A DNA stretch of 64,000 nucleotides, taken from assembly GCF_001678945.1 (NCBI RefSeq), contig NZ_CP015124.1, positions 124,001-188,000 on the forward strand. Direction: 5' to 3'. A program made the translations under genes and the position numbers. The stretch is from Phaeobacter gallaeciensis. Lineage in GTDB: Bacteria > Pseudomonadota > Alphaproteobacteria > Rhodobacterales > Rhodobacteraceae. Positions 35,339 through 45,304 of the stretch are shown one piece after another (the first letter of the stretch is position 1; the number at the start of each line of letters is the position of its first letter). The notes beneath the pieces are model-generated. The model was given only the letters and a program-made list of their open reading frames with translations, did not search any database and had not been told where the DNA came from.

Positions 35339-36886
35339 ATGAGCGACAAGATCTTCCTGGGCGGCGGCGGCGAGGGTTATGGCATCCCGCAGGAGATGGC
35401 CCTGAAATACGCCAACCGACACGGGCTGATCGCGGGCGCCACTGGCACTGGCAAGACCGTGACGCTGCAGATCCTGGCCGAGAGTTTTTCCAACGCAGGC
35501 GTTCCCGTCATCCTTGCGGATGTCAAAGGCGACCTTTCGGGCCTCGCCAATAGCGGAACGGTGAGCCACAAACTGCACGAGGCCTTTACCAGCCGGGCGC
35601 AGACCATCGGATTTGACACCTATCACTATCACGCCTGCCCGGTGACCTTCTGGGACCTTTATGGCCAGCAGGGCCACCCGGTCCGCACCACGGTCGCCGA
35701 AATGGGACCCTTGCTGCTATCGCGCCTGCTGGAGCTCAGCGAAGCACAGGAAGGTATCCTGAACATCGCCTTTCGTCTGGCGGATGAAGAAGGCCTGCCG
35801 CTGCTGGATCTGAAGGACCTTCAGGCGCTGCTGGTCTGGACGGGGGAGAACCGGGCCGATCTGTCCTTGCGCTATGGCAATGTCTCGACCGCCTCAATCG
35901 GCGCCATTCAGCGGCGATTGCTGGTACTGGAAAATCAGGGCGGTGGGCAGTTCTTTGGCGAACCGGCGCTGGAGCTCTCGGACCTGATGCGCTGTGATGC
36001 AGAGGGGCGCGGCATGATCAATATTCTGGCCGCGGACAAGCTGATGGCTGCTCCGGGGCTTTATGCCACTTTCCTGTTGTGGCTGCTGAGCGAACTCTTC
36101 GAGGAGCTGCCCGAGGTGGGCGATCCCGACAAACCACGGCTGGTGTTCTTCTTTGATGAGGCGCACCTGCTGTTCGACGATGCCCCCAAGGCGCTGATCG
36201 ACAAGGTAGAGCAGGTGGCGCGCCTCATCCGGTCCAAGGGCGTCGGGATCTATTTCATCACCCAGAACCCGGCGGATGTGCCCGAGGATATCCTTGGTCA
36301 GCTCGGTAACCGGATCCAGCACGCCCTGCGCGCCTTTACCGCGCGGGATCGCAAGAACCTGAAACTGGCGGCTGAAACCTACCGGGAAAACCCGCGCTTT
36401 TCGACCGAGGATGCAATTCGCGAGGTCGGCGTCGGGGAGGCGGTGACATCCATGCTGCAAAAGAAGGGCGTGCCCGGCGTGGTGGAACGCACCCTGATCC
36501 GGCCGCCCTCGTCCCAACTGGGACCAATCACCGATGAGGAGCGCAAGGCCGCCCTGCAAGCGTCGGGAATGGCCGGGAAATACGACCAGACGCTGGATCG
36601 GCATTCAGCCTATGAAATCCTGGCGCAGCGGGCATCTCAGGCCGCCACCGAAGCCGAGGTGGCCGAGGAGCAGGCCGAAGCGGCGCCAGAGCCGATGGCG
36701 CGCGAGTTCAACGCCGCGCGGCGCTATTCGGGCAGCCGCGTCAGCCGATCAACCTCGCGTAGCTATGGCAGGCCCAAGGATACCTTTGGTTCGGCCCTCT
36801 CCGAAGCAGTGATCAAAGAGTTGAAAGGTACCACCGGCCGCCGCATCGTGCGCGGGATCCTGGGCGGGCTGTTCAAAGGACGCTAA
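35339..36886 (+). CDS. HerA-like ATPase (DUF853, YjgR type)
   Basis: A 515-residue FtsK/HerA-superfamily P-loop ATPase. It opens with [36 protein letters not shown] (Walker A GATGTGKT at residues 33-40). The Walker B segment [15 protein letters not shown] follows near residue 270 and is typical of the DUF853/YjgR branch. The C-terminal 100 residues are low-complexity, alanine/glutamate- and serine/arginine-rich. No nurA nuclease gene is adjacent, so this is not the archaeal-type HerA-NurA resection pair. The function of the bacterial branch is unknown. A terminator follows. Confidence 0.92.
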   Translation: MSDKIFLGGGGEGYGIPQEMALKYANRHGLIAGATGTGKTVTLQILAESFSNAGVPVILADVKGDLSGLANSGTVSHKLHEAFTSRAQTIGFDTYHYHACPVTFWDLYGQQGHPVRTTVAEMGPLLLSRLLELSEAQEGILNIAFRLADEEGLPLLDLKDLQALLVWTGENRADLSLRYGNVSTASIGAIQRRLLVLENQGGGQFFGEPALELSDLMRCDAEGRGMINILAADKLMAAPGLYATFLLWLLSELFEELPEVGDPDKPRLVFFFDEAHLLFDDAPKALIDKVEQVARLIRSKGVGIYFITQNPADVPEDILGQLGNRIQHALRAFTARDRKNLKLAAETYRENPRFSTEDAIREVGVGEAVTSMLQKKGVPGVVERTLIRPPSSQLGPITDEERKAALQASGMAGKYDQTLDRHSAYEILAQRASQAATEAEVAEEQAEAAPEPMAREFNAARRYSGSRVSRSTSRSYGRPKDTFGSALSEAVIKELKGTTGRRIVRGILGGLFKGR

Positions 36887-36924
36887 TCCAGCTGGTGCGC
36901 CAGAAGAGACTTTTCCAATTGAAG

Positions 36925-36960
36925 ACGCCGCCCCGGATCTTCGGGGCGGCGCTTTTTGTT
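36925..36960. terminator. Rho-independent terminator after HerA-like gene
   Basis: The 9-bp perfect stem GCCGCCCCG / CGGGGCGGC (36927-36935 with 36942-36950) is followed by a short T run. It lies between the convergent HerA-like and livM genes. Confidence 0.8.
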
Positions 36961-36967
36961 TTCAGGC

Positions 36968-38293
36968 TTATTTCTCAGGTATCAATCCGCGTGGACTGAA
37001 CCTCAGCACCAGCAGCAGGATCAACCCCATGGTGAAGAGCCGCATGTGCGATGCGCTTTCCATCAGGTGGTCCTTCAGCCAGCTACCATCCGCCATACCG
37101 GCGGTGACCAGCTTGATCAGCTCGATACCCATCGGCTCAACCTTGATCCAGAAGAACCAGATCAGCATACCGCCCAGCACGGCGCCAAAGTTGTTGCCGG
37201 AGCCGCCAACGATCACCATCACCCAGATCAGGAAGGTAAAGCGCAGCGGGTTATAGGTGCCTGGCGTAAGCTGACTGTCGAGCGTCGTCATCATCGCGCC
37301 GGCGATGCCGCAGATGGCCGAGCCAAGTACAAAGATCTGCAAGTGTCGGCGGGTGACGTCCTTGCCCATCGCTTCGGCTGCGACCTCATTGTCACGGATC
37401 GCCCGCATCATTCGGCCCCACGGGCTTTTGAGCGCCATCTGCGCCATCCACAATAGCACCAGCAGCACCACGGCAAAGAGTACGGAATACCCCAGCTTCA
37501 CGAAGATCGTGGACCCTTCGACGGCATCCATTCCCCAGCTTGCCGCCCGTTCTACAAAGGCGGGATCGTTCTGCAGATCCACTTCATAAGGCACCGGACG
37601 GGGCAGGCCGACGACGTTCTTGACGCCGCGCGACAGCCAGTCTTCGTTCTTCAGGACCGCGATGATGATTTCCGCAATGCCAAGCGTGGCAATCGCCAGA
37701 TAGTCAGAGCGCAGACCCAGGGCCGTCTTACCAATCAGCCAGGCCGCCCCGGCGGCCAGCAGGCCACCGGCAGGCCAGGCCAGCAGCACCGGCAGGCCAA
37801 GACCACCGATATTGCCTTCCAGCGCGGGGTTGATCGCCTCGACCGCCTCGACCGAGGGGTCAAACAGCGCGCGGTAGACGAAGAATCCGACGATCAGCAC
37901 TGCCAGCAGGGTCAGGGTGCGGGCGATGCCCGGCGCCATGAACCGGTAGACGGCAACCGCGCCGACGACTGTCAGCGCGCCCATCACCAGCGCCATCAGG
38001 ATGCCCATGCCACCAGCGGTGAAGGCACCCGGTGTGGGCGCGGTAGAGACCAGCACCACAGCCAGACCACCAAGCGCGGTAAAGCCCATGATGCCGACGT
38101 TGAAGAGACCGGCAAAACCCCATTGCAGGTTCACGCCCAGCGCCATGATGGCCGAGATCAGCCCCATGTTGAGGATCACAAGGGCAGAGTTCCACGAGCC
38201 GGAGAAGACGTTGAGGAAGGTGGTAGAGCCTTCCAGCAGGATCAGAACGCCGACAAAGACGAACAGCAGCGTGTGTTTCACTGTATCGCTCAT
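36968..38293 (-). CDS. livM: branched-chain amino acid ABC transporter permease LivM
   Basis: A 441-residue inner-membrane permease of the LivM/BPD_transp_2 family with about ten hydrophobic helices. The family segment AGLFNVGIMGFTALGG is near residue 65, and GLRSDYLAIATLGIAEII marks the coupling region facing the ATPases. It is longer than E. coli LivM at the N-terminal and mid regions. The gene is the last of the minus-strand operon livK-G-F-H-M. Its ATG overlaps the livH stop by four bases. A bidirectional terminator separates it from the HerA-like gene. Confidence 0.94.
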   Translation of the reverse strand: MSDTVKHTLLFVFVGVLILLEGSTTFLNVFSGSWNSALVILNMGLISAIMALGVNLQWGFAGLFNVGIMGFTALGGLAVVLVSTAPTPGAFTAGGMGILMALVMGALTVVGAVAVYRFMAPGIARTLTLLAVLIVGFFVYRALFDPSVEAVEAINPALEGNIGGLGLPVLLAWPAGGLLAAGAAWLIGKTALGLRSDYLAIATLGIAEIIIAVLKNEDWLSRGVKNVVGLPRPVPYEVDLQNDPAFVERAASWGMDAVEGSTIFVKLGYSVLFAVVLLVLLWMAQMALKSPWGRMMRAIRDNEVAAEAMGKDVTRRHLQIFVLGSAICGIAGAMMTTLDSQLTPGTYNPLRFTFLIWVMVIVGGSGNNFGAVLGGMLIWFFWIKVEPMGIELIKLVTAGMADGSWLKDHLMESASHMRLFTMGLILLLVLRFSPRGLIPEK

Positions 38294-39300
38294 ACCGATT
38301 TTCCTTTGAAGATGCCCGTGGGTTTGAACAACAGGACGATGATCAGGATCGCGAAGGAAACCGCGAATTTGTAATCCGTGCTGAGAAGCTGCATCAGCCC
38401 GTCAGGCGCCATGCTTTCCGGCAGCACGTAGGTTGCGACCTTCTTCCATGCATAGGTGATCGTCACCTCGGAGAAGGCGATGATGAACCCACCCGCGATG
38501 GCACCGATCGGGCTGCCCAGACCACCGACGATGGCAGAGGCAAAGATCGGCAGCAGCAATTGGAAATAGGTGAAGGGTTTGAATGACTTATCAAGGCCAT
38601 AAAGAACCCCGGCAATGGTCGCGAGCGTTGCCACGATCAGCCAAGTGTACATCACCACCCGCTCCGGGTTGATGCCCGACAGCAGCGCCAGATCCTCGTT
38701 ATCGGAATAGGCGCGCATGCTTTTGCCGGTTCGTGTCTTGTTGAGGAACCAGAACAGCAGCGCCACGACGATCACGGCGGTGATCACGGTGATGCCTTGG
38801 CTGGTCTTGATGGCGAGTCCCTCGTCTAGACCGGTCATCTTCTTAAAGGCACGTGCCTTGATGATGAAACGCTCCCCATCGGCGAACCGCTGGTCGCCGG
38901 GGCCGATGATGAAGCGGACGATGCCGTTCATCATGAACATGACACCAAGCGAGACCATGACGAAGACCACGGGTTTCGCCTTCTGCTCCCGATAGAAGCG
39001 ATAGACGGTACGGTCAGTGACCAGCATCAGCCCCATGGTCAGCACGATGCCAAAGGGCAGCGCGAGCAGGGCAGTGGGCAGCGGGCCAAAGCTGATGCCC
39101 ATCGACTGGAACCACCAGGTGAACAGGATCGTCACCATGGTGCCGAATGCCATGGTATCGCCATGTGCAAAGTTCGAGAACCGCAGGACGGAGTAAACCA
39201 GCGTCACCCCCAGCGCGCCAATGGCGAGCTGGCTGCCATAGGCGATGGCGGGCACGCCAACGAAGTTCGTGAATGCCACAAGGGCGTTGAGAAGTTCCAT
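38290..39300 (-). CDS. livH: branched-chain amino acid ABC transporter permease LivH
   Basis: A 336-residue partner permease with about eight transmembrane helices. The sequence LGVTLVYSVLRFSNFAHGDTMAFG near the start is the LivH signature, and GGLGSPIGAIAGGFIIAFSE lies in the coupling region. It forms a heterodimeric channel with LivM. It lies three bases after the livF stop and overlaps livM by four, so all are co-translated. Confidence 0.95.
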   Translation of the reverse strand: MELLNALVAFTNFVGVPAIAYGSQLAIGALGVTLVYSVLRFSNFAHGDTMAFGTMVTILFTWWFQSMGISFGPLPTALLALPFGIVLTMGLMLVTDRTVYRFYREQKAKPVVFVMVSLGVMFMMNGIVRFIIGPGDQRFADGERFIIKARAFKKMTGLDEGLAIKTSQGITVITAVIVVALLFWFLNKTRTGKSMRAYSDNEDLALLSGINPERVVMYTWLIVATLATIAGVLYGLDKSFKPFTYFQLLLPIFASAIVGGLGSPIGAIAGGFIIAFSEVTITYAWKKVATYVLPESMAPDGLMQLLSTDYKFAVSFAILIIVLLFKPTGIFKGKSV

Positions 39301-39303
39301 GCC

Positions 39304-40137
39304 TCAGCCCCCCAGGAAAGATTTGCGCACTTCGGGGTCGGCCAGCAGTTCCTGACCGGTGCCCGTATAGGCGTTGCGGCCCTGGACCAGGACATAACCT
39401 TTGTCCGCGATCTCAAGGGCTTGTTTGGCGTTCTGTTCCACCATCAGGATCGGCAACCCGGTGCGGGCAACCTCGATGATGCGGTCGAACAGCTCGTCCA
39501 TGACGATGGGCGACACGCCAGCGGTGGGCTCGTCCAGCATCAGAACCTTGGGCTGCGTCATCAGCGCGCGGCCTACGGCCACCTGCTGACGCTGACCGCC
39601 CGACAATTCGCCCGCAGGCTGGTTGCGTTTTTCCTTCAGGATCGGGAAGAGGTGATAGACCTGCTCCATTGTGTCACTGAAATCATCGGTACGGATGAAG
39701 GCGCCCATTTCCAGGTTTTCCTCCACCGTCATCGAGGTGAAGATATTGCTGGTCTGGGGCACGAACCCCATCCCCTTGACCACGCGGTCCTGCGGCGAGA
39801 GCTGGGTGATATCCTCACCATCCAGACGCACCGCGCCAGAACGCACGTTCAGCATGCCGAACACGGCCTTCATCGCGGTGGATTTGCCGGCGCCATTGGG
39901 GCCAACGATGACGGCGATCTCGCCCGGGTTCACGGCGATGGTGCAGTCATGCAGGATGTCCGGTCCCTTGCCGTATCCGCCGGTCATGCAATCGCCGATC
40001 AGGAAGGGGCTGTCGCCCTCAACCTTGGTGGTGGGGCCGCTCTTGCGGTGGGCAGGCTGCATCGTGCCCGCGCCATGAGTGTTGGTGATCGTGGAATCCT
40101 TGTTGCCACGATCGTCCTGATACGGGTTGCCGCTCAT
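39304..40137 (-). CDS. livF: branched-chain amino acid ABC transporter ATP-binding protein LivF
   Basis: A 277-residue ABC ATPase with Walker A GPNGAGKST, the signature LSGGQRQQVAVGRALM and Walker B VLMLDEPTAG. The N-terminal extension of about 40 residues before the ABC domain is longer than in E. coli LivF. It powers import with LivG. The gene overlaps livG by four bases and is followed by livH. Confidence 0.94.
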   Translation of the reverse strand: MSGNPYQDDRGNKDSTITNTHGAGTMQPAHRKSGPTTKVEGDSPFLIGDCMTGGYGKGPDILHDCTIAVNPGEIAVIVGPNGAGKSTAMKAVFGMLNVRSGAVRLDGEDITQLSPQDRVVKGMGFVPQTSNIFTSMTVEENLEMGAFIRTDDFSDTMEQVYHLFPILKEKRNQPAGELSGGQRQQVAVGRALMTQPKVLMLDEPTAGVSPIVMDELFDRIIEVARTGLPILMVEQNAKQALEIADKGYVLVQGRNAYTGTGQELLADPEVRKSFLGG

Positions 40138-40922
40138 GCGTCTGCCCCTATTTTGTCTTTGTTTTTCAGACCGGTGCCCAGGTAAGCTTCGATCACCTGT
40201 TCGTTGGCCTTGATCTCGTCCAACGTACCTTCGGCAAGTTTCTTGCCCTCGGCCATGCAGATCACCGGATCGCAGAGGCGGCCGATGAACTCCATGTCGT
40301 GTTCGATCACGACGAAGGTATAGCCGCGTTCCTCATTCAGGCGCTTGATCGCATCGGCGATGGTGTAAAGCAGGGTCCGGTTCACGCCGGCGCCGACCTC
40401 GTCGAGGAAGACGATCTTGGCGTCCACCATCATGGTGCGGCCCAGTTCCAGCAGCTTCTTCTGCCCGCCGGAGACCTCGCCCGCCTTTAGATCGGCGATA
40501 TGGCTGATCGTCAGAAACTCCAACACCTCGTCCGCCTTTGCACGCAGGGCGCGTTCCTCGTTGGCGATGCGCTTGCGGCCAAACCAGGTGTTCCACAGGC
40601 TCTCACCCGACTGGCTGCCCGGGACCATCATAAGGTTCTCGCGGCAGGTCATCGAGGAAAACTCATGCGCGATCTGGAAAGTGCGCAGCAATCCCTTATG
40701 GAACAGCTCATGTGGGGGCAGGCCGGTGATGTCCTCACCATCCATGGTGACCCGCCCGGAGGTAGGTTCAAGAACGCCCGCAATCACGTTGAAAAGAGTG
40801 GTTTTTCCCGCGCCATTTGGCCCGATCAAACCGGTTATGGAGCCCTTTGCGATTTCAAGCGAAGCGCCATCAACCGCGTGGAACCCGCCGAAGTGCTTGT
40901 GCAAGTCCTCGACGACGATCAT
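40134..40922 (-). CDS. livG: branched-chain amino acid ABC transporter ATP-binding protein LivG
   Basis: A 262-residue ABC ATPase with Walker A GPNGAGKTT, the signature VSGGQKKLLELGR and Walker B IVFLDEVGAGVN. The usual proline of LDEPxAG is valine here, but the catalytic glutamate is kept. The C-terminal BCA_ABC_TP_C tail (GTLDEIKANEQVIEAYLG) is present. It is the first ATPase gene after livK, with about 100 bases containing a hairpin between them. Confidence 0.94.
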   Translation of the reverse strand: MIVVEDLHKHFGGFHAVDGASLEIAKGSITGLIGPNGAGKTTLFNVIAGVLEPTSGRVTMDGEDITGLPPHELFHKGLLRTFQIAHEFSSMTCRENLMMVPGSQSGESLWNTWFGRKRIANEERALRAKADEVLEFLTISHIADLKAGEVSGGQKKLLELGRTMMVDAKIVFLDEVGAGVNRTLLYTIADAIKRLNEERGYTFVVIEHDMEFIGRLCDPVICMAEGKKLAEGTLDEIKANEQVIEAYLGTGLKNKDKIGADA

Positions 40923-40973
40923 GTCATTTCATCCCCTAACTGCTTGTTTTTTTGCAGTCTTTAAATTTGGAAC

Positions 40974-40993
40974 AGCCCGGACGATGCCGGGCT
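40974..40993 (-). terminator. attenuating hairpin between livK and livG
   Basis: The perfect 7-bp stem AGCCCGG / CCGGGCT with a 6-nt loop lies just after the livK stop on the minus strand, with no clean T run. Such a stem often stabilises the binding-protein message and lowers expression of the downstream permease genes. Confidence 0.5.
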
Positions 40994-41023
40994 GATCTCT
41001 CGTTTGCGTTATCCTGTTCAGGA

Positions 41024-42217
41024 TTAACGGAATTTCACGGTGGTGTTTGCACCGTCCTTGACTTCGATCTCACGGTAGGAGCCTGCGCTCTCACCGGGGC
41101 CGATCAGCTCAACGCCGGTCGCACCCTGGAAGTCGACGTCGCCGCCAGCGGCCAGGATTTCCAGCGCCTTGCCCAGTTCACCGGGGTTGATCGGCTCACC
41201 GGGAGCGTTCGCAACTTCCATGATCTTGGGACCGTATTCCGCCGGATCGGTGGAGCCTGCAGCCTGCATGGCCAGCAGGAACAGCGCCGCTGCGTCATAG
41301 GATTCCGGTGCATAGGCCGATGTGCCGTCAAAGCCTTCCGCCTTGGCCATTTCGGCAAAGACTTCCGCGCCTTTGGAGTCGGAACCGGCGATCTGGCCAA
41401 AGGAGCCATCAAGGTCGGAACCCACGTTCTTGGGCAGGCTGTCACCGATCATGCCACCGGGCAGACCGAAGGTGTCATAGGCGCCGCTGTCCAGCGCCGA
41501 CTGGATGATGCCCAGGCCGCCTTGGTCCAGATACCCGGCAACCACCAGGATGTCGCCGCCGGCAGAAGCCAGCGAGGCAACCTCGGCGGAATAGTCGCCT
41601 TTGCCGTCTTCGTGGGCTGCCACGATGGTGACTTCACCGCCGACCTTTTCAAACGAGGTCTTGATCGCGTCCGCCAGACCCTTGCCGTAGTCGTTGTTGG
41701 TATAGGTCAGGGCGATCGAGCTGATGTCACGCTCCTGCAGGATCTCGGCCATCACTTCGCCTTCACGGGCGTCGGAGGGCGAGGTGCGGAAGAACAGGTC
41801 GTTGTCTTCCATGGTGGTCAGCCCGGGCGAGGTCGCCGAAGGGGAGATCATCACCATGCCGTTCGGAATCGCAACGTTCTGCAGGATCGCGCCGGTCACG
41901 CCCGAGCAGTCACCGCCGATGATGCCGTTGACGCCTTCAGCGACCAGTTTTTCACCGTTGGCAACAGCCAGACCGTTGTCGATGCAGCCGGTATCTGCGC
42001 GTACAGAGGTCACCGAAGCGCCGTCCAGCAGTTTGCCGGATGCGGTGGCTTCTGCCATTGCCATTTCGGCGCCGGCACCCATGGCTGCGGTCAGCGATTC
42101 AATCGGGCCGGTAAAGCCAAGCAGAACGCCCAGTTTCACTTCCTTGGCGTGGCCACCAGCAAATGCGGTGCCCGCGGTCAGTGCAACGGCCGTTGTGGCC
42201 AGCAGTAGTTTTTTCAT
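41024..42217 (-). CDS. livK: branched-chain amino acid ABC transporter substrate-binding protein
   Basis: A 397-residue periplasmic binding protein of the Peripla_BP_6 (LivJ/LivK) family. A classic signal peptide (MKKLLLATTAVALTAGTAFA) is followed by KLGVLLGFTGPIESL, the first lobe. Two cysteine-containing segments (DTGCIDNG and GGDCSGVTG) match the disulfide region of this family. The start at 42217 is the signal-peptide methionine; the upstream ATG at 42241 is not used because it gives an unusual extension. The true ligand (leucine, or another amino acid or amide) cannot be assigned from sequence. Confidence 0.94.
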   Translation of the reverse strand: MKKLLLATTAVALTAGTAFAGGHAKEVKLGVLLGFTGPIESLTAAMGAGAEMAMAEATASGKLLDGASVTSVRADTGCIDNGLAVANGEKLVAEGVNGIIGGDCSGVTGAILQNVAIPNGMVMISPSATSPGLTTMEDNDLFFRTSPSDAREGEVMAEILQERDISSIALTYTNNDYGKGLADAIKTSFEKVGGEVTIVAAHEDGKGDYSAEVASLASAGGDILVVAGYLDQGGLGIIQSALDSGAYDTFGLPGGMIGDSLPKNVGSDLDGSFGQIAGSDSKGAEVFAEMAKAEGFDGTSAYAPESYDAAALFLLAMQAAGSTDPAEYGPKIMEVANAPGEPINPGELGKALEILAAGGDVDFQGATGVELIGPGESAGSYREIEVKDGANTTVKFR

Positions 42218-42229
42218 TTGAAAACTCCC

Positions 42230-42249
42230 TTGTTGGAACAAATCTGTTC
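42230..42249 (-). promoter_or_regulatory. overlapping inverted repeats upstream of livK
   Basis: TTGTT-GG-AACAA (42230-42241) overlaps GAACA-AATC-TGTTC (42236-42249). Both lie immediately in front of the livK start, where a repressor would act. The arrangement is suggestive only. Confidence 0.3.
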
Positions 42250-42507
42250 ACATTGGACCCTAGGCAAGGCGTTTGAAAAAAGAAAGTCCATTTGGACCTC
42301 GCTTCGCACTCGGCTTGCTTTGGGGCCGATTCCTCCATCATCAGGCACGGTTTTTATCTATAAACCCGACTGGGACGTGCCTTTACAGCGTTCCTCCGTA
42401 AAGGAAAAGAACACAATCACGCGACTGCGTCGCCAAAATTGGCCGCCAAATGCTCTCCGTGAGAGTGATCCGGGATCGGCCGATCAGGGCCACGTGCAAC
42501 GACGCAC

Positions 42508-43515
42508 TCAGCGCGGGGCGGCCTGTGTCGATTTACTGCCGCGTTCACGATAAGGTGTGGTGTCATAATGCGCTCGGTAGCATTTCGAAAAATGCGAAGG
42601 TGAGGCAAAGCCACAAGCCAGCGCCACGTTGATGACACTCATGTCGGTCTGCATCAGCAGATTACGCGCCTTCTGCAGACGGAGCTCCATATAATACCGC
42701 TTGGGGCTGCGGTTCAGATAGCGGCGAAACAGGCGCTCCAGCTGGCGCGTCGACATGCCGACATCCTGCGCCAGGATCGATGGGCTGATCGGCTCTTCGA
42801 TATTGCTTTCCATCATCTGGATGACCATCGACAGTTTCGGATGGCGCACGCCGATCCGGGTCGGGATCGAAAGGCGCTGGGTGTCCTGATCGGTCCGGAT
42901 CGACGAATAGATCAGCTGATCGGCCACCGCATTGGCCAGTTCTTCACCGTGGTCATTGGCAATGAGTTTCAGCATCAAATCAATCGAAGAGGTCCCGCCA
43001 GCCGTAGACAGCCGGTTCCCATCGATGACGAACACCGACTTTGTCAGCTCAACCTCTTCAAACTCCTCGGAAAAACTATCCGCATTTTCCCAGTGAATGG
43101 TTGCGCGTTTTCCGTCCAGAAGCCCGGCCTTGGCCAGTGCGTAGGATGCTGTACACAGCCCTCCCACCTTCAATCCCTTGCGGGCCTCGCGCCGCAGCCA
43201 GGACAGCAGCTTCTTGCTTGTGGCGCCCTGAACATCGATCCCAGCGCACAAAAGGATGGTGTCATCGCGCTGCAGTTCGCTGAGGTCACCATCAAGCTGA
43301 AAGGTGGTTCCGGCTGAGCAGGTAACCGTCTCTCCGCCTTCTGCGAGCAGCGACCATGAATAAAGCTCGCGCCCACTCATCCGATTGGCAATGCGCAAAC
43401 ATTCAACGGCTGAGGCAAAGGAAAGCATGGAGAACCGTTCGAGCAATACAAAAACGAACCGTTTGGTCGGACCGACGGATTCGGAAAGTTCAACTCGTTT
43501 GCGTTGGTTCTGCAT
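42508..43515 (-). CDS. GlxA-family AraC-type transcriptional regulator
   Basis: A 335-residue regulator with an N-terminal DJ-1/PfpI-like domain (about residues 15-195, including VFVLLERFSMLSFASAVECLRIAN) and a C-terminal AraC helix-turn-helix (about 235-325, with LAQDVGMSTRQLERLFRRYL). This is the GlxA/CdhR/GbdR type, which controls amino acid, betaine or carnitine catabolism. It lies directly upstream of livK on the same strand, 290 bases away, which makes the transporter a likely target. The start at 43515 was chosen because the longer frame begins with non-homologous sequence. Confidence 0.9.
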   Translation of the reverse strand: MQNQRKRVELSESVGPTKRFVFVLLERFSMLSFASAVECLRIANRMSGRELYSWSLLAEGGETVTCSAGTTFQLDGDLSELQRDDTILLCAGIDVQGATSKKLLSWLRREARKGLKVGGLCTASYALAKAGLLDGKRATIHWENADSFSEEFEEVELTKSVFVIDGNRLSTAGGTSSIDLMLKLIANDHGEELANAVADQLIYSSIRTDQDTQRLSIPTRIGVRHPKLSMVIQMMESNIEEPISPSILAQDVGMSTRQLERLFRRYLNRSPKRYYMELRLQKARNLLMQTDMSVINVALACGFASPSHFSKCYRAHYDTTPYRERGSKSTQAAPR

Positions 43516-43699
43516 GGTGCGGGCCCCTGACTGTTGTGGATAATGCGCAGAGAGTCGGGCTCGTTCTGGCTGTCTTTGACCGTGCTCACAGGAATGCCGC
43601 CGGGTCAAGATGTTCAAATTCTGAACTGGCCAGTGGCCACGGGGTTTTGTATACGTGGGGCCCGAAAATACCCAAAGACCTCTTGAGCGGAGAAAAGCT

Positions 43700-45082
43700 A
43701 TGAGTGAGTGGCAAAAATCGACCTGGCGCCAGAAACCGCGGGTTCAGATGCCCGACTATACCGACGCGGCGGCCCTTGCGGCCGTCGAGGCGCAGCTTTC
43801 CAAGTATCCGCCGCTGGTTTTTGCGGGCGAAGCACGGCGTCTGAAACAGCACCTGGCAGCCGCCGGTCGCGGCGAGGCCTTCCTGCTTCAGGGTGGCGAT
43901 TGCGCCGAAAGCTTTGAACAGTTCAGCGCCGATGCAATCCGCGACACCTTCAAGGTGATGCTGCAAATGGCGATGGTTCTGACCTACGGCGCCAAAGTGC
44001 CGGTGGTGAAGGTGGGCCGGATGGCCGGGCAATTCGCCAAACCGCGCAGTGCCCCGACCGAAGTGGTGGATGGTGTTGAGCTGCCCAGCTACCGCGGTGA
44101 TATCATCAACGATCTGGCCTTCAACGAGTCCTCGCGGGTGCCAGATCCGAACCGGATGCTGCAGGCCTATACTCAGGCGGCCGCGACTCTGAACCTGCTG
44201 CGGGCGTTTTCGACCGGCGGCTACGCGGATGTGAATCAGGTCCACGCCTGGACGCTCGGTTTTACCGAAAGCGAGAAGGCAGAGACCTATCGCGAGATGG
44301 CGAACCGGATCACCGACACGCTGGACTTCATGAAAGCAGCCGGGGTCAACAACGACACCGCGCATACGCTGCAGACGGTTGAGTTCTACACCAGCCACGA
44401 AGGTCTGCTGCTGGAATATGAAGAGGCGCTGACCCGTCTTGATTCGACCTCCGGCAAATGGCTGGCCGGTTCCGGCCACATGATCTGGATCGGTGACCGC
44501 ACCCGCCAGCCCGACGGCGCGCATGTGGAGTTCTGCCGCGGTGTTCTGAACCCGATCGGATTGAAGTGCGGCCCGACCACCACCGCCGACGACCTCAAGG
44601 AGTTGATGGCCAAGCTGAATCCCGAGAACGAAGAGGGCCGTCTGACGCTGATCGCCCGCTTCGGCGCCGGGAAGGCTGCGGATCATCTGCCGCGCCTTAT
44701 CAAAGCGGTGAAGGAAGAGGGCGCCAATGTCACATGGGTCTGCGACCCGATGCATGGCAATACCATCAAGTCCACCAGCGGTTACAAGACCCGGCCCTTT
44801 GACAGCGTTCTGCGCGAGGTGCGCGATTTCTTCGCAGTTCACACCAGCGAGGGCACCATTCCCGGCGGCGTGCATTTCGAGATGACCGGTCAGGATGTCA
44901 CCGAATGCACCGGCGGCGTACGGGCTGTCACCGATGAGAACCTCAGCGACCGCTACCATACGGCCTGTGATCCGCGCCTTAACGCTAGCCAATCGCTGGA
45001 ACTGGCGTTCCTGGTGGCTGAAGAGCTGTCCACCCTGCGCGGTCAACGCGGTGGCGCCGCTGCGACAGCCGAGGCTGGCTGA
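43700..45082 (+). CDS. 3-deoxy-7-phosphoheptulonate synthase, class II
   Basis: A 460-residue class II (plant/Mycobacterium-type) DAHP synthase that condenses phosphoenolpyruvate and erythrose 4-phosphate, the first step of aromatic amino acid synthesis. Class II motifs are [39 protein letters not shown] and [10 protein letters not shown], with the metal ligands. GGAG precedes the ATG at 43700 by nine bases; an ATG at 43655 is not supported. No leader peptide attenuator is obvious. A good terminator follows. Confidence 0.97.
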   Translation: MSEWQKSTWRQKPRVQMPDYTDAAALAAVEAQLSKYPPLVFAGEARRLKQHLAAAGRGEAFLLQGGDCAESFEQFSADAIRDTFKVMLQMAMVLTYGAKVPVVKVGRMAGQFAKPRSAPTEVVDGVELPSYRGDIINDLAFNESSRVPDPNRMLQAYTQAAATLNLLRAFSTGGYADVNQVHAWTLGFTESEKAETYREMANRITDTLDFMKAAGVNNDTAHTLQTVEFYTSHEGLLLEYEEALTRLDSTSGKWLAGSGHMIWIGDRTRQPDGAHVEFCRGVLNPIGLKCGPTTTADDLKELMAKLNPENEEGRLTLIARFGAGKAADHLPRLIKAVKEEGANVTWVCDPMHGNTIKSTSGYKTRPFDSVLREVRDFFAVHTSEGTIPGGVHFEMTGQDVTECTGGVRAVTDENLSDRYHTACDPRLNASQSLELAFLVAEELSTLRGQRGGAAATAEAG

Positions 45083-45133
45083 AGCTAGGGGTGCTTACCT
45101 TAGGGACTGCGCCTAGGGGGCTGATAACAAAAG

Positions 45134-45163
45134 AAAAGCCGCTCCATTCGGGGCGGCTTTTTG
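45134..45163 (+). terminator. Rho-independent terminator after DAHP synthase gene
   Basis: The stem AAAAGCCGC / GCGGCTTTTT (45134-45142 with 45153-45162) has a 10-nt loop and a T run. Confidence 0.8.
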
Positions 45164-45215
45164 CTGTGAGCGGCATAGCGGACTTGAAAACGGTGAAGCT
45201 TGACAGAAAAGGGAA

Positions 45216-45243
45216 CGCCCCGGGAGTTCTTCCGCGGGGCGTA
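45216..45243. terminator. second hairpin between convergent genes
   Basis: The inverted repeat ACGCCCCG / CGGGGCGT with a GGAGTTCTTCC-like loop lies downstream of the PAS_5 gene end. It has only short T stretches, so its use as a terminator for the minus-strand PAS gene is uncertain. Confidence 0.4.
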
Positions 45244-45304
45244 TTTTCCGGTGCTATGACCTTGGACCGGAATCTCGGCCGGAGTGCTCCGGCTATGTCT
45301 GTGC

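Noticed and set aside
42230-42249. A LexA operator before livK
   Set aside because: Alphaproteobacterial LexA sites are direct GAAC-N7-GAAC repeats; this is an inverted GAACA-TGTTC repeat.
43586-45046. A 486-codon minus-strand frame opposite the DAHP synthase
   Set aside because: It is antisense to an unambiguous enzyme gene and has no recognisable motif.
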